In this document: positions 16,348-25,384 of the stretch, in pieces
Numbering within the stretch: position 1 is the first letter of the stretch
Layout: each line of letters begins with the position of its first letter
Origin: Bacilli bacterium
GTDB taxonomy: Bacteria; Bacillota_I; Bacilli_A; RF39; UBA660
Assembly (NCBI GenBank): GCA_017418945.1
Contig: JAFOMI010000013.1
Location: forward strand, 1-53,995
Direction of reading: 5' to 3'
DNA: 53,995 nucleotides
Notes under the pieces: generated by a model
The model's database searches: none
Seen by the model: the letters and a program-made list of their open reading frames with translations, nothing else
Told to the model about the DNA's origin: nothing
Program-made: the position numbers and the translations under genes

Positions 16348-17067
16348 ATGATAGGAGTATTTGATTCTGGAATAGGTGGAGTAACTGTTTTAAAAGAATT
16401 ATTAAAGATTATGCCTAATGAAAACTATTTATATTATTCAGATTCTAAGAATAATCCTTATGGAGATAAGAGTAATGAAGAAATAATTAACCTATCTGAT
16501 AATGTAGTAGAATATCTTATTAATCAGGGATGTAAAATAATTGTTATTGCGTGTAATACAGCATCTGCTATTTCAAAAGAATATTTAAGAAATAAATATA
16601 GTATTCCTATTATTGCGATAGAACCTGCATATAAATTAGTAGTTAATAATGAAAAGACATTAGTAATGGCTACTAAAGCGACTATTAATAGTGAAAAGTT
16701 TCATAAATTATTTGATACATATGATAATCATAATACAGTGTTACTTCCATGTCCTGGACTTGCGGATTTAATAGAAGAGGGTAATGAGAATAAGATTAAT
16801 GATTATTTAGAGAATAAATTAAAAGATTATAAAGATGTTAAGAATGTAGTACTTGGTTGTACTCATTATCCATTAATTAAAGATGAAATAAAGAAAGTTA
16901 TAAATAATGCAAATTTTTATGATGGAAGTTTGGGTGTTGCGAAACATACTAAAGAAATTTTAGAAAAGAATAATTTAATTGAAAATAGAGAAGGAAAGAT
17001 TTTATTTATTGATTCTTCAAATAATAAGAATAAAGAAGAATTGTTTTATAAGATTTTAAGAAACTAA
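16348..17067 (+). CDS. murI: Glutamate racemase
   Basis: 239 residues, start after GAGGTGG. It converts L- to D-glutamate for the second position of the peptidoglycan stem peptide. N-terminus IGVFDSGIGGVTVLKEL, first catalytic Cys69 in IACNTAS, second Cys171 in GCTHYPLI; both are required for the two-base reaction. Length is slightly short of the usual 260-270. It supplies the substrate for MurD upstream of MurE in the pathway. Monocistronic, ending in a shared terminator with the converging methyltransferase gene. Confidence 0.95.
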   Translation: MIGVFDSGIGGVTVLKELLKIMPNENYLYYSDSKNNPYGDKSNEEIINLSDNVVEYLINQGCKIIVIACNTASAISKEYLRNKYSIPIIAIEPAYKLVVNNEKTLVMATKATINSEKFHKLFDTYDNHNTVLLPCPGLADLIEEGNENKINDYLENKLKDYKDVKNVVLGCTHYPLIKDEIKKVINNANFYDGSLGVAKHTKEILEKNNLIENREGKILFIDSSNNKNKEELFYKILRN

Positions 17068-17091
17068 AAGAATTAATTATTAAAAATAGAA

Positions 17092-17121
17092 AAGATATCA
17101 CTTTAAGTGATATCTTATTTT
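17092..17121 (+). terminator. Bidirectional terminator between murI and the methyltransferase gene
   Basis: Twelve-base perfect arms AAGATATCACTT/AAGTGATATCTT around one T; T-rich on the right, A-rich on the left. It overlaps the stop codon of the minus-strand gene. Confidence 0.85.
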
Positions 17122-17879
17122 TGTAATATATCTAAAATATGTCTTCCTGCGCCAAGTAATTCAATTCTTTCACAAGTTTTTAAATGATAATCTAAATATA
17201 TATCTAATTCTTCCTTAGTCATTTTATTAATAATCTTTTTTATATATTCAGTTGGACCATCTTGAGATAGTATTTTAACTCTTTTTAAATTACATTTATC
17301 TTTTAAATAATTTATATCTTCTAATCTAACAAAAGAATATAAATCATTTTCTTTAGGAGTTATTTTATAGTCTTCATTTATTAAATTATCTTCAATAGAT
17401 TCCTTTATATGATTATCTATAAAACCATGAGTTATAACAGCGTATTCATTCATGCAATAACTTATAAAAATATAACCATTTTCTTTAGTTATTCTTTTAG
17501 CTTCTTCAAGTGCTTTAATTTTTTCATCCATTGATATTAAATGATACATAGGACCAAATAATATAGTAATATCATAAGTATTATCTTTTATTTTCTTTAA
17601 ATTAACTGCGTTTCCTTCCATGCATTTAATATTCTTTTTTTCTATTTCTCTTAAATTAGATTTGCATAGTTCAACCGCAAAAACATCATATCCTAGATCT
17701 TGTAATTCTTTAGAATATCTACCTGTTCCTGCGCCAATATCAATTACTTTATCATTATCTTTTATATATTCTTTAATATATTTCATCGCAGTTAAGAATT
17801 CAATTTGACCATGTTTACTATTTAATCTTTTTTCTTCACTGAATTTATTATAATAAGTTTTTAAATTTTCTTCATTCAT
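17115..17879 (-). CDS. Class I SAM-dependent methyltransferase
   Basis: About 254 residues. Motif I is KVIDIGAGTGRYSKELQDLG, followed by the acidic strand end FAVELCKSNL, CMEGNAVNL and DITILFGPMYHL, the order of a Rossmann-type methyltransferase. The C-terminal part (YKITPKENDLYSFVRLEDI) is not recognised, so the substrate is unknown. Several in-frame starts lie close together (17888 GTG, 17885 ATG, 17879 ATG); 17879 is chosen because GTGATG just upstream can act as a weak ribosome site. A TATAAT lies some 20 bases upstream, giving a very short leader. Confidence 0.8.
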   Translation of the reverse strand: MNEENLKTYYNKFSEEKRLNSKHGQIEFLTAMKYIKEYIKDNDKVIDIGAGTGRYSKELQDLGYDVFAVELCKSNLREIEKKNIKCMEGNAVNLKKIKDNTYDITILFGPMYHLISMDEKIKALEEAKRITKENGYIFISYCMNEYAVITHGFIDNHIKESIEDNLINEDYKITPKENDLYSFVRLEDINYLKDKCNLKRVKILSQDGPTEYIKKIINKMTKEELDIYLDYHLKTCERIELLGAGRHILDILQK

Positions 17880-17934
17880 ATACATCACATGAAGTATTAT
17901 ACAATAATTTTTAATAAATTACATATATTTTAAT

Positions 17935-18312
17935 ATGAATGATGAAATAATTACGAGATTAAAAGAGATAAAGATAGAAGAATATATTTGGATTATATAC
18001 TTAGGTATTATAATTTTAAGCTTTTATTCCAATAATTTAGAAAAAGATTATTTTTTAAATAAGAATGAAAAATCTAAAGAAAAATATAGAGATATTATGA
18101 TTATTATTTTTAGTATATTAGTTATAGTTTATTATTATTTTTTAAAAAGTTCTATAGATGATTTAAAAAATATAGATAATTATAGTGAAGAAAGAAAAGA
18201 AAAAGTAATATTATCTTTTCTTGGATCTTTATTAATATTTATTAGTGGATTGATATTTTTATATCTTGCGATAAAAGATGAAAATTTAGATGTTGAACTT
18301 GCGTTTAATTAG
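17935..18312 (+). CDS. Small membrane protein, paralogue of the gene at 40352-40729
   Basis: 125 residues with three predicted membrane helices (about 18-31, 53-70, 91-108) and charged loops; the tail ENLDVELAFN is acidic. I do not recognise the family. It resembles the minus-strand protein at 40352-40729, also 125 residues, in helix layout and in the block before and through the third helix (E-R/K-x-K then I-L-x-x-x-S-x-L). No ribosome site is visible: the bases before the ATG read ATATATTTTAAT, nearly the same as at the paralogue, suggesting a leaderless start from a TATATT -10. Confidence 0.65.
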   Translation: MNDEIITRLKEIKIEEYIWIIYLGIIILSFYSNNLEKDYFLNKNEKSKEKYRDIMIIIFSILVIVYYYFLKSSIDDLKNIDNYSEERKEKVILSFLGSLLIFISGLIFLYLAIKDENLDVELAFN

Positions 18313-18409
18313 AAAATTTATTAGTGTTTACTAATGCGTCATAAATGAGACAAATATGAAAAAGAGAAAATATATAATAAACATATTACATATAATTTTT
18401 CAAGTTATC

Positions 18410-18438
18410 TTGTATTAAAAAATAAAATGTGCTATAAT
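18410..18438 (+). promoter_or_regulatory. Promoter of the pheS leader
   Basis: -35 TTGTAT (18410-18415), 17 bases, -10 TATAAT (18433-18438) with TGc extension. Confidence 0.75.
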
Positions 18439-18444
18439 TTATGC

Positions 18445-18656
18445 ATAAACGTTGATTGGAAAGTAGTAATATAATTAGTGCTTAATAGAGAGTTAGAATG
18501 GTGGAATCTAACAAGTAACATTATATGAATTCATTCCATAAGTTCTATAATGAAAGTTATAGCGTGTAATTTGCGTTAAAAATAAGAGAGTATAGTTAAT
18601 CTATAAAGTAAGGTGGTACCGCGATTATTCGTCCTTACATTTATAGATTTTTTATT
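18445..18656 (+). promoter_or_regulatory. T-box riboswitch, specifier TTC (Phe)
   Basis: The 360 bases before pheS hold a promoter and this leader. Landmarks: stem I base TGGAA/TTCCA, AGTAGTA loop, AGAGAG and GGTGGAA distal motifs, specifier GAATTCA with codon TTC, T-box core AGGTGGTACCGCG (18611-18623) and terminator arms AATCTATAAA/TTTATAGATT with TTTTTT (18598-18656). UGGU in the core fits discriminator A of tRNA-Phe. Uncharged tRNA-Phe should switch on pheST. Confidence 0.95.
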
Positions 18657-18673
18657 TTGAAAGGAAGATTTAT

Positions 18674-19720
18674 ATGAAGGAAAAAATAACTTTATTACAA
18701 AATGAAATTGAAGAAAAGTTAAAGAATGTTACTAATCTTGAAACTTTAAATGAACTTAAAGTTAATTATTTAAGTAAAAAAGGACCTGTTAGTGAATTAA
18801 CAAATTCTTTAAGAGATTTATCTATTGAAGAAAAGAAAGAATTTGGAAAAATAATAACAGATTTTAAAAATGATGTTTATTCTAAATTTGAAGAATTAAA
18901 AAATAAATTTGAATTAGAAGAATTAAATAAGAAATTAGAAAGTGAAAAGATTGATATATCAATGCCAGGAATGGATATACCATCTGGTTCTCCATCAATA
19001 GTAGAAAAGGTAGTAGAAGAAGCTGAAGAATTCTTTATTAGTCTTGGATATGATGTTTTAGAAGGTCCTGAAATAGAACTTGATAAATATAACTTTGAAA
19101 TGCTTAATTTACCTAAAGATCATCCAGCAAGAGATGCTCAAGATACATATTATTTAAAGGATGAAGAAATACTTTTAAGAAGTCAAACATCACCAGTACA
19201 AGTAAGAACAATGCTTAAGGGTGAAGGAAAAGAACCTATTAGAATGATATGTCCTGGTAAGACTTATAGAAGAGAAGATATAAATGCTACTCATGAACAA
19301 GAATTTACTCAAATAGAAGGTTTAGTTATTGATAAAAAGATTTCTTTAAGTGATTTAAAAGGTACTTTTGATGCATTTATTAAACATACATTTGGTAAAG
19401 AAGTAGAAGCAAGATTTAGACCTAGTTATTATCCATTTACAGAACCTTCAGTAGAAATGGATATGAGTTGTATTTACTGTGATGGATCTGGATGTTCTAT
19501 GTGTAAACCAAAAGGATGGATTACTATTTGTGGTGGAGGAATGGTTCACCCAAATGTACTTAAAATGTGTGGATATGATCCAGAAGAATGGCAAGGATTT
19601 GCATTTGGTATGGCAGCAGAAAGAATAGCAATGCTTAAATATAATATGACTGATATGCGTTCAATGCATGAAAATGATTTAAGAGAAACAAAGAATTTTG
19701 ATAGAAAAGAGGTGAAGTAA
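18674..19720 (+). CDS. pheS: Phenylalanyl-tRNA synthetase alpha subunit
   Basis: 348 residues, start after GAAAGGAAG. An N-terminal coiled coil (about 1-95) is followed by the class II core: PGMDIPSGSPSIVEKV, GYDVLEGPEIELDKYNFE, LLRSQTSPVQVR (motif 2 region), FRPSYYPFTEPSVEMDMSC and GMVHPNVL then GFAFGMAAERIAM (motif 3). A Cys cluster CIYCDGSGCSMC is in the place where many bacterial PheS proteins carry it. Works with PheT as an (alpha-beta)2 enzyme charging tRNA-Phe. One base separates it from pheT. Confidence 0.97.
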   Translation: MKEKITLLQNEIEEKLKNVTNLETLNELKVNYLSKKGPVSELTNSLRDLSIEEKKEFGKIITDFKNDVYSKFEELKNKFELEELNKKLESEKIDISMPGMDIPSGSPSIVEKVVEEAEEFFISLGYDVLEGPEIELDKYNFEMLNLPKDHPARDAQDTYYLKDEEILLRSQTSPVQVRTMLKGEGKEPIRMICPGKTYRREDINATHEQEFTQIEGLVIDKKISLSDLKGTFDAFIKHTFGKEVEARFRPSYYPFTEPSVEMDMSCIYCDGSGCSMCKPKGWITICGGGMVHPNVLKMCGYDPEEWQGFAFGMAAERIAMLKYNMTDMRSMHENDLRETKNFDRKEVK

Positions 19721-19721
19721 T

Positions 19722-22088
19722 ATGATAAGTATGAATTTTGTAAAAGATTATATTGATTTAGAAAATGAAAATTTAGAAGAACTTGCGGATAAAGTTACTA
19801 AAGCTGGTATTAATGTTGAACATGTTATTAAGACAAATATTGATAATGTAGTTGTTGGTAAAGTATTATCATGTATTGACCATCCAGATTCAGATCATTT
19901 ACATGTATGTCAAGTAGATGTTGGAACTGATACAAGACAAATAGTATGTGGTGCACCTAACGTAAGAGAAGGTATTAAAGTATTAGTTGCACTTCCAGGA
20001 GCAAAATTACCTAAAATGGAAATAAAAAAAGGTTCTATTAGAGGTGAAGAATCAAATGGTATGATTTGTGCTTTATGTGAACTTGGATTAGAAGAAGAAA
20101 ATGAAGAAAACTATAATAAAGGAATTCATATTTTAGATGATGATGCCCCTGTTGGAGTTGATGCATTTAATTATCTTGGAATAGGAGATACTTTATATGA
20201 TTTAGATATTCATAAACATAAAAATAATGATTGTAGATATCATATTGGTTTTGCTTATGAAATAGGTACTATTTTAGGTAAGAAAGTTAAGTTACCTGAA
20301 GCTAATTATAGTGAAGTAAAAGAAAATATTAATGACGTGTTTAATTTAAAAGTAGATACAGAAAATTGTACTTATTATAAATCAAAAGTAGTAACAGATT
20401 TAGAAGTAGGAGAATCTCCTGAATTTATTAAAAATAGATTAGCAGCATGTGGAATGAGATCTATTAATAATATAGTAGATATTTCTAATTATGTTATGCT
20501 TGAATATGGACAACCACTTCATTTCTTTGATAAAGATAAACTAGGAAATAATATTTTAGTTAGAATGGCTAATGAAGGTGAAAAAGTAATTACTTTAGAT
20601 GAACAAGAAAGAGATTTAACAAAAGATGATATTGTTATTACAGATGGAAATAAAGTAGTTGCAATAGGCGGAATTATGGGAGCTCTTAATACTGATGTAG
20701 ATAATAATACTAAAACAGTATTAATAGAAAGTGCTATATTTAATCCAGCAAATATTAGAAAGACTGCAAGAAGACTTAATTTAAGAAGTGAAGCATCTCT
20801 TCGTTATGAAAAAGGACTTGATTTTGAATATACAGATGCAGCACTTGATAGAGCATGTTATCTTTTAGAAAAATATGCTAAAGGAAAAGTACTTTCTGGT
20901 AAAGCAGAATATGATAATGTAGATAAAAGAGAAAAGAAAATAGGATTTACTACAGAAAAAGTTAATTCATTACTTGGATTAGAATTAACATCAATAGATA
21001 TAGAAACAGAATTAAATAAATTAGATTTTAAATATGAAAAGAATGATAATAAATTTATTGTTACTATTCCAAGAAGAAGACTTGATATTGAAGAAAATGT
21101 TAATGATATTGCAGAAGAAATAGGAAGATTATATGGATATCATAATTTAAAAAATACTCTTCCAGAATTACCTACTAAAGAAGGTAAATATGAACATGCA
21201 ATATTATTTAGAAAAAATATTAGTAAAAGAATGAGAAGTCTTGGTCTTAATGAAACTAGAACATATACTTTAGTAGATGAAAAAACAAGTAATATGTTTT
21301 ATAAGGATAGAGAAACTATATTAGTTCCAAATCCTATGAGTAAAGATAGAAGCGTACTTAGAAAAACAATGATTCCATCTATGATTGATGCATTTAAATA
21401 TAATAAATCAAGAGGATTAAAAGACATTAATATATATGAAACTAGTAAAGTTTTCTATAATGATTTTGAAGAAGAAAATCATTTGGCAGTTTTATTATAT
21501 GGAAATTATATTTCTAGTTTATGGCAAGGTAAAGTAATTAAAAATGATTTTTATGTATTAAAAGGAATTATTACTAATTTATTTGATTATTTAGGATTAA
21601 AGAATAGATATAGTTTTGTAGAAAGTACTGAAGAAAGTCTTCATCCAGGAATTAGCGCAGATATTTATTTAGATAGAAAAAAAGTAGGTTTCTTTGGAAG
21701 AATACATCCAATAATAGAAAAAAGTGAAGTTTATGTTATGGAATTATCTATTAATGATTTAGATGTTAAAACAAAAGATATTAAATATAAACCAGCTTCT
21801 AAACTTCCAAATATTAAAAAAGATATAGCGTTTGTAATGCCTTTATCTATGAAGAATGAAGATGTTATTAAAGTAATTAAACATGCTGGTGGAAGATTAT
21901 TAACTGATATTTCTGTATTTGATTTATATGTTGGAGAGAATATTGGTGAAGGTAATAAATCAATTGCGTACTCTTTAACATTTGAAGATTTAAATAGAAC
22001 TTTAACTGATGAAGAAGTTATGTCAGTATTTAATAATATTATTAATGAAGTTGAAACTAAACTAAATATTAAATTAAGAAGTATTTAA
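19722..22088 (+). CDS. pheT: Phenylalanyl-tRNA synthetase beta subunit
   Basis: 788 residues, near the usual 790-800. The N-terminal tRNA-binding OB domain is VVGKVLSCIDHPDSDHLHVC with IVCGAPNVREG; then B3/B4 editing region (NIVDISNYVMLEYGQPLHFFD), B5 (VTIPRRRLDIEENVNDIAEE), the catalytic-like core with MRSLGLNETRTYTLV, and a C-terminal ferredoxin-fold anticodon domain (ASKLPNIKKDIAFVMPL, YSLTFEDLNRTLTDEEV). Ribosome site AGAGGTGAAG lies in the end of pheS. Ends at a terminator. Confidence 0.97.
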   Translation: MISMNFVKDYIDLENENLEELADKVTKAGINVEHVIKTNIDNVVVGKVLSCIDHPDSDHLHVCQVDVGTDTRQIVCGAPNVREGIKVLVALPGAKLPKMEIKKGSIRGEESNGMICALCELGLEEENEENYNKGIHILDDDAPVGVDAFNYLGIGDTLYDLDIHKHKNNDCRYHIGFAYEIGTILGKKVKLPEANYSEVKENINDVFNLKVDTENCTYYKSKVVTDLEVGESPEFIKNRLAACGMRSINNIVDISNYVMLEYGQPLHFFDKDKLGNNILVRMANEGEKVITLDEQERDLTKDDIVITDGNKVVAIGGIMGALNTDVDNNTKTVLIESAIFNPANIRKTARRLNLRSEASLRYEKGLDFEYTDAALDRACYLLEKYAKGKVLSGKAEYDNVDKREKKIGFTTEKVNSLLGLELTSIDIETELNKLDFKYEKNDNKFIVTIPRRRLDIEENVNDIAEEIGRLYGYHNLKNTLPELPTKEGKYEHAILFRKNISKRMRSLGLNETRTYTLVDEKTSNMFYKDRETILVPNPMSKDRSVLRKTMIPSMIDAFKYNKSRGLKDINIYETSKVFYNDFEEENHLAVLLYGNYISSLWQGKVIKNDFYVLKGIITNLFDYLGLKNRYSFVESTEESLHPGISADIYLDRKKVGFFGRIHPIIEKSEVYVMELSINDLDVKTKDIKYKPASKLPNIKKDIAFVMPLSMKNEDVIKVIKHAGGRLLTDISVFDLYVGENIGEGNKSIAYSLTFEDLNRTLTDEEVMSVFNNIINEVETKLNIKLRSI

Positions 22089-22112
22089 AAAGGATTATAA
22101 ATCCTTTTTTTT
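22087..22112 (+). terminator. Terminator after pheT
   Basis: AAAAAGGATT/AATCCTTTTT hairpin with T tract starting at the pheT stop codon. Confidence 0.88.
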
Positions 22113-22147
22113 GTTTACAAATATGGTATAATTAAAATGGTGATTAT

Positions 22148-24721
22148 ATGAAAAAAGTAATTTTAGTAGATGGCAACAATTTATTATTTAGAAGTTATTA
22201 TGCAACTGCGTATTCTGGTAATTTAATGAAGAATTCAAAAGGATTTCCAACAAATGCATTATATGGATTTGCAAATATGTTAAATAAAATAATTAAAGAT
22301 GAAAATCCAGAATATATGATTGTGGCATTTGATAAAGGTAAAACATTTAGACATGATAAATATTCTGAATATAAAGCAGGAAGAATAAAAACTCCAGATG
22401 ATTTAGTTATGCAATTTAAACCATCTAGAGAATTAACTACTGCACTTGGTATTAAATGCTTTGAAATAGATAATTATGAAGCAGATGATATAATTGGAAC
22501 ATATGCGAAGATGATTGATGAAAATCCAGAATTTGATGGGTTAATAGTAAGTAGTGATAAAGATTTATTACAATTAATTAGTCCAAATGTTAAAGTTAAA
22601 TTATTAAAAGCACATGATTATATTATGATGGATGAAGAAGAATTTAGAAATGAATATGGACTTGATCCAATTAAGATGATTGATGTTAAAGGACTTCAAG
22701 GAGATCCATCAGATAATATTCCTGGTGTAAAAGGAATAGGTGAAAAAACCGCATTAAAATTACTTCAAGAATATGGTTCTGTAGAAGGAATATATGAAAA
22801 TATTGAAAATATAAAAGGTGCTACTAAACAAAAATTAATTGATGGAAAGAAAGAAGCATTTGATTCAAAAGATATTGCAACTATTTATAAAGAAGTTAAT
22901 GTACCATATACTCTTGAAGAATTAAAAATTGGTGAAAGAACATCTAATTTAAGAAGTATATATGAAGATTTAGAATTCTATTCATTTTTAAAAGACGTTA
23001 AAGAAGAAATTAAAGAGGAAACTAAAGATATAGAAGTTACTATTGTAAAAGATATAAATGAAGTTAAATTAGATAAAGAAATTAGTATGTTTGTAGAAAT
23101 GGATAATAGTAATTATCATGATGCTAATTTACTTGGTGTTACTTTATATGATGGAAAAAATGCATATTATATTAATAAAGATTTATTTATAAATAGCGAT
23201 ATACTAAAAGGACATATAATTAGTACTTTTGATGCCAAAAAAAATATAGTTTTATTAAATAAATATGGAATTAAATTTGATGAATATGATTTTGATACTA
23301 TGATTGCTTTATATATCTTAAATTATAATGTTAAAGATGATTGTGCTTATTTAGCATCTAGTTTTGGATATGAATCAGTGTTATTTGGAAATCTAATGAA
23401 AGAAGAGTTAAATGATTCTTTATTATCTAAAGAAGGTGCAATTAAAGCTAAGTTTATTTTTGAAACTAAAGAAAAATTATTAAAAGAAATGGAAAGTGAA
23501 AAGTCTTTAGATTTATTTAAGAATATAGAAATGCCTTTAACAAAAGTACTTGCGTCAATGGAAATTGAAGGAATTAAAGTAGATTTAGAAGTACTTAATG
23601 AAATGGGAGAAAAATTAAAAGATAGAATAAGTGAATTAGAAAAGGAAATATATGAAATATCTGGATTAGAATTTAATATTCAATCTCCAAAACAACTAGG
23701 AGAAATATTATTTGATAAATTAGAAATTCCATATCCTAAAAAGAAAAAAACATCTTATTCAACTTCTAGAGAAATATTAGATAAGATAAGAGAATTTAAT
23801 CCTATTGTTGATAAAATAATTGATTATAGAACAATTACTAAATTATATAGTACTTATATAGAAGGAATTAAAAAAGGCGTTAAAGAAGATTCTCATTTAC
23901 ACACTATTTATACTCAAACATTAACAAGAACTGGAAGGCTTTCTTCAATTGAACCTAATTTACAAAATATTCCAATTAGATATCAAGAAGGAAAATTAAT
24001 TAGAAAAGCATTCGTACCAGAAGATGATTCTATTTTTATCTCATCAGATTATTCTCAAATAGAACTTAGAGTATTTGCGCATATGTCAAATGATAAAAAT
24101 ATGATAGATGCATTTAATAGTGGAATTGATATTCATACTAAAACTGCTATGGATATATTTAATGTAAAAGAAGATGAAGTTACAAAAAATATGAGAAGAA
24201 ATGCTAAAGCTGTTAATTTTGGTATTTTATATGGAATTAGTAGTTTTGGACTTGCAGAAGATATAGGTACTGATTTTAAAACTGCTAAAAAGTTTATGGA
24301 TTCATATTTAGAAAACTTTAGTACTATAAAAGAATATAATAAAAAAGTAGTAGATGATGCATATAAAAATGGATATGTATTAACTATTATGAATAGAAAA
24401 AGAAAAATAGATGAATTAAATAATACTAATTATATTATTAGACAGCAAGGAGAAAGAATGGCACAAAATACACCAATTCAAGGTAGTGCGGCAGATATTT
24501 TAAAGATGGCTATGATTGATATATATAATGAATTTAAAAAGAAGAATTTAAAGAGTAAAATGATATTACAAATTCATGACGAATTAATATTTAATGTACT
24601 TAAAGATGAAGAAGAAATAGTTAAAGAAATAGTAAAAGATAAAATGGAAAATGTATATAAATTAAATGTACCTTTAGTTGTAGATATTGAAGAAGGAACA
24701 AATTGGTATAATTTGAAATAA
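22148..24721 (+). CDS. polA: DNA polymerase I
   Basis: 857 residues. The 5' nuclease domain (about 1-290) has LVDGNNLLFRSYYAT, YEADDIIGTYA and GDPSDNIPGVKGIGEKTA. The 3'-5' exonuclease region (about 295-460) is present but its first acidic motif is degraded (MFVEMDNSNYHD instead of a D-x-E), so proofreading is probably lost, as in the Bacillus enzyme. Polymerase motifs are intact: SSIEPNLQNIPIR, motif A DYSQIELRVFAHMS (about 634), motif B RRNAKAVNFGILYG, motif C QIHDELIF (about 808). Roles: Okazaki fragment maturation and repair. Own extended -10 (TGgTATAAT, 22124-22132) and no obvious partner gene. Confidence 0.96.
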   Translation: MKKVILVDGNNLLFRSYYATAYSGNLMKNSKGFPTNALYGFANMLNKIIKDENPEYMIVAFDKGKTFRHDKYSEYKAGRIKTPDDLVMQFKPSRELTTALGIKCFEIDNYEADDIIGTYAKMIDENPEFDGLIVSSDKDLLQLISPNVKVKLLKAHDYIMMDEEEFRNEYGLDPIKMIDVKGLQGDPSDNIPGVKGIGEKTALKLLQEYGSVEGIYENIENIKGATKQKLIDGKKEAFDSKDIATIYKEVNVPYTLEELKIGERTSNLRSIYEDLEFYSFLKDVKEEIKEETKDIEVTIVKDINEVKLDKEISMFVEMDNSNYHDANLLGVTLYDGKNAYYINKDLFINSDILKGHIISTFDAKKNIVLLNKYGIKFDEYDFDTMIALYILNYNVKDDCAYLASSFGYESVLFGNLMKEELNDSLLSKEGAIKAKFIFETKEKLLKEMESEKSLDLFKNIEMPLTKVLASMEIEGIKVDLEVLNEMGEKLKDRISELEKEIYEISGLEFNIQSPKQLGEILFDKLEIPYPKKKKTSYSTSREILDKIREFNPIVDKIIDYRTITKLYSTYIEGIKKGVKEDSHLHTIYTQTLTRTGRLSSIEPNLQNIPIRYQEGKLIRKAFVPEDDSIFISSDYSQIELRVFAHMSNDKNMIDAFNSGIDIHTKTAMDIFNVKEDEVTKNMRRNAKAVNFGILYGISSFGLAEDIGTDFKTAKKFMDSYLENFSTIKEYNKKVVDDAYKNGYVLTIMNRKRKIDELNNTNYIIRQQGERMAQNTPIQGSAADILKMAMIDIYNEFKKKNLKSKMILQIHDELIFNVLKDEEEIVKEIVKDKMENVYKLNVPLVVDIEEGTNWYNLK

Positions 24722-24731
24722 GTGTAAATAT

Positions 24732-24772
24732 GGAGTAAATAGCATCTTTTTGATGTTTTTATTCCTTTTTTT
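24732..24772 (+). terminator. Terminator after polA
   Basis: GGAGTAAA pairs with TTTTATTCC (one G-T), with an inner GCATC/GATGT stem, then TTTTTTT. Confidence 0.75.
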
Positions 24773-24817
24773 AGTGGTATAATAAATGTGTAAGATACAT
24801 ATAATATATTGAAAATA

Positions 24818-24846
24818 TTGACAAAACAGTTTGTTTATGGTATGTT
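24818..24846 (+). promoter_or_regulatory. Promoter upstream of the 141-residue protein
   Basis: TTGACA (24818-24823), 17 bases, TATGTT (24841-24846). About 35 bases of leader precede the ATG. Confidence 0.7.
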
Positions 24847-24888
24847 TTCATTGCAAATTCATAAATTAGTCAAGATTGGAGGGATAAT

Positions 24889-25314
24889 ATGAGAGATGTA
24901 TATATTTTTGAATATTTAAACGAAGCAGAGTTCAAAAAGAGAGAACGTTCTGTAAAAAAATATAATATGTTTGCGTTCAAAAAGTTAATTTTTGATTTTT
25001 ATCCTGAAATGAAAGATGGTAATTTTATTGGTAATATTGTTGGAGAAGATAAAGAAAAGAATACAATTTCATATGAATTATCTTTACCAACAGATGAATT
25101 ATTTGTAAAAGTTCATGGTGAAATTGTTTTACATTATGATGTATATACTAATAAAAATATAATATTATTAAAGACTATTACACCAGAAGATTTATTAATT
25201 GAAGGACATAATACTGAACTTGGAGCATATAAAGGTGTAATGATCAGTAAAGAAAATGCTGCTAAAGATAAATTTAAAATAGATTTATTAAATATGTTAA
25301 ATAATACTAAATAA
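24889..25314 (+). CDS. Conserved-looking protein of unknown function
   Basis: 141 residues, ATG after TGGAGGGAT (a strong site). No signal peptide or membrane segment; the composition (acidic/basic mix with beta-type stretches such as NTISYELSLPTDELFVKVHG) suggests a small soluble cytoplasmic protein. It has a near-consensus promoter and its own terminator, so it is likely well expressed. I do not recognise the family. Confidence 0.7.
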   Translation: MRDVYIFEYLNEAEFKKRERSVKKYNMFAFKKLIFDFYPEMKDGNFIGNIVGEDKEKNTISYELSLPTDELFVKVHGEIVLHYDVYTNKNIILLKTITPEDLLIEGHNTELGAYKGVMISKENAAKDKFKIDLLNMLNNTK

Positions 25315-25335
25315 GGTGTAAACCTTATTTTTTTT
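25309..25335 (+). terminator. Terminator after the 141-residue protein gene
   Basis: AAATAAGGT/ACCTTATTT with a GTAA loop and T tract; includes the stop codon. Confidence 0.88.
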
Positions 25336-25384
25336 ATAATAATTATTAAATTTGTGATATAATTAAGTTAAGTGAGGGATAAAA

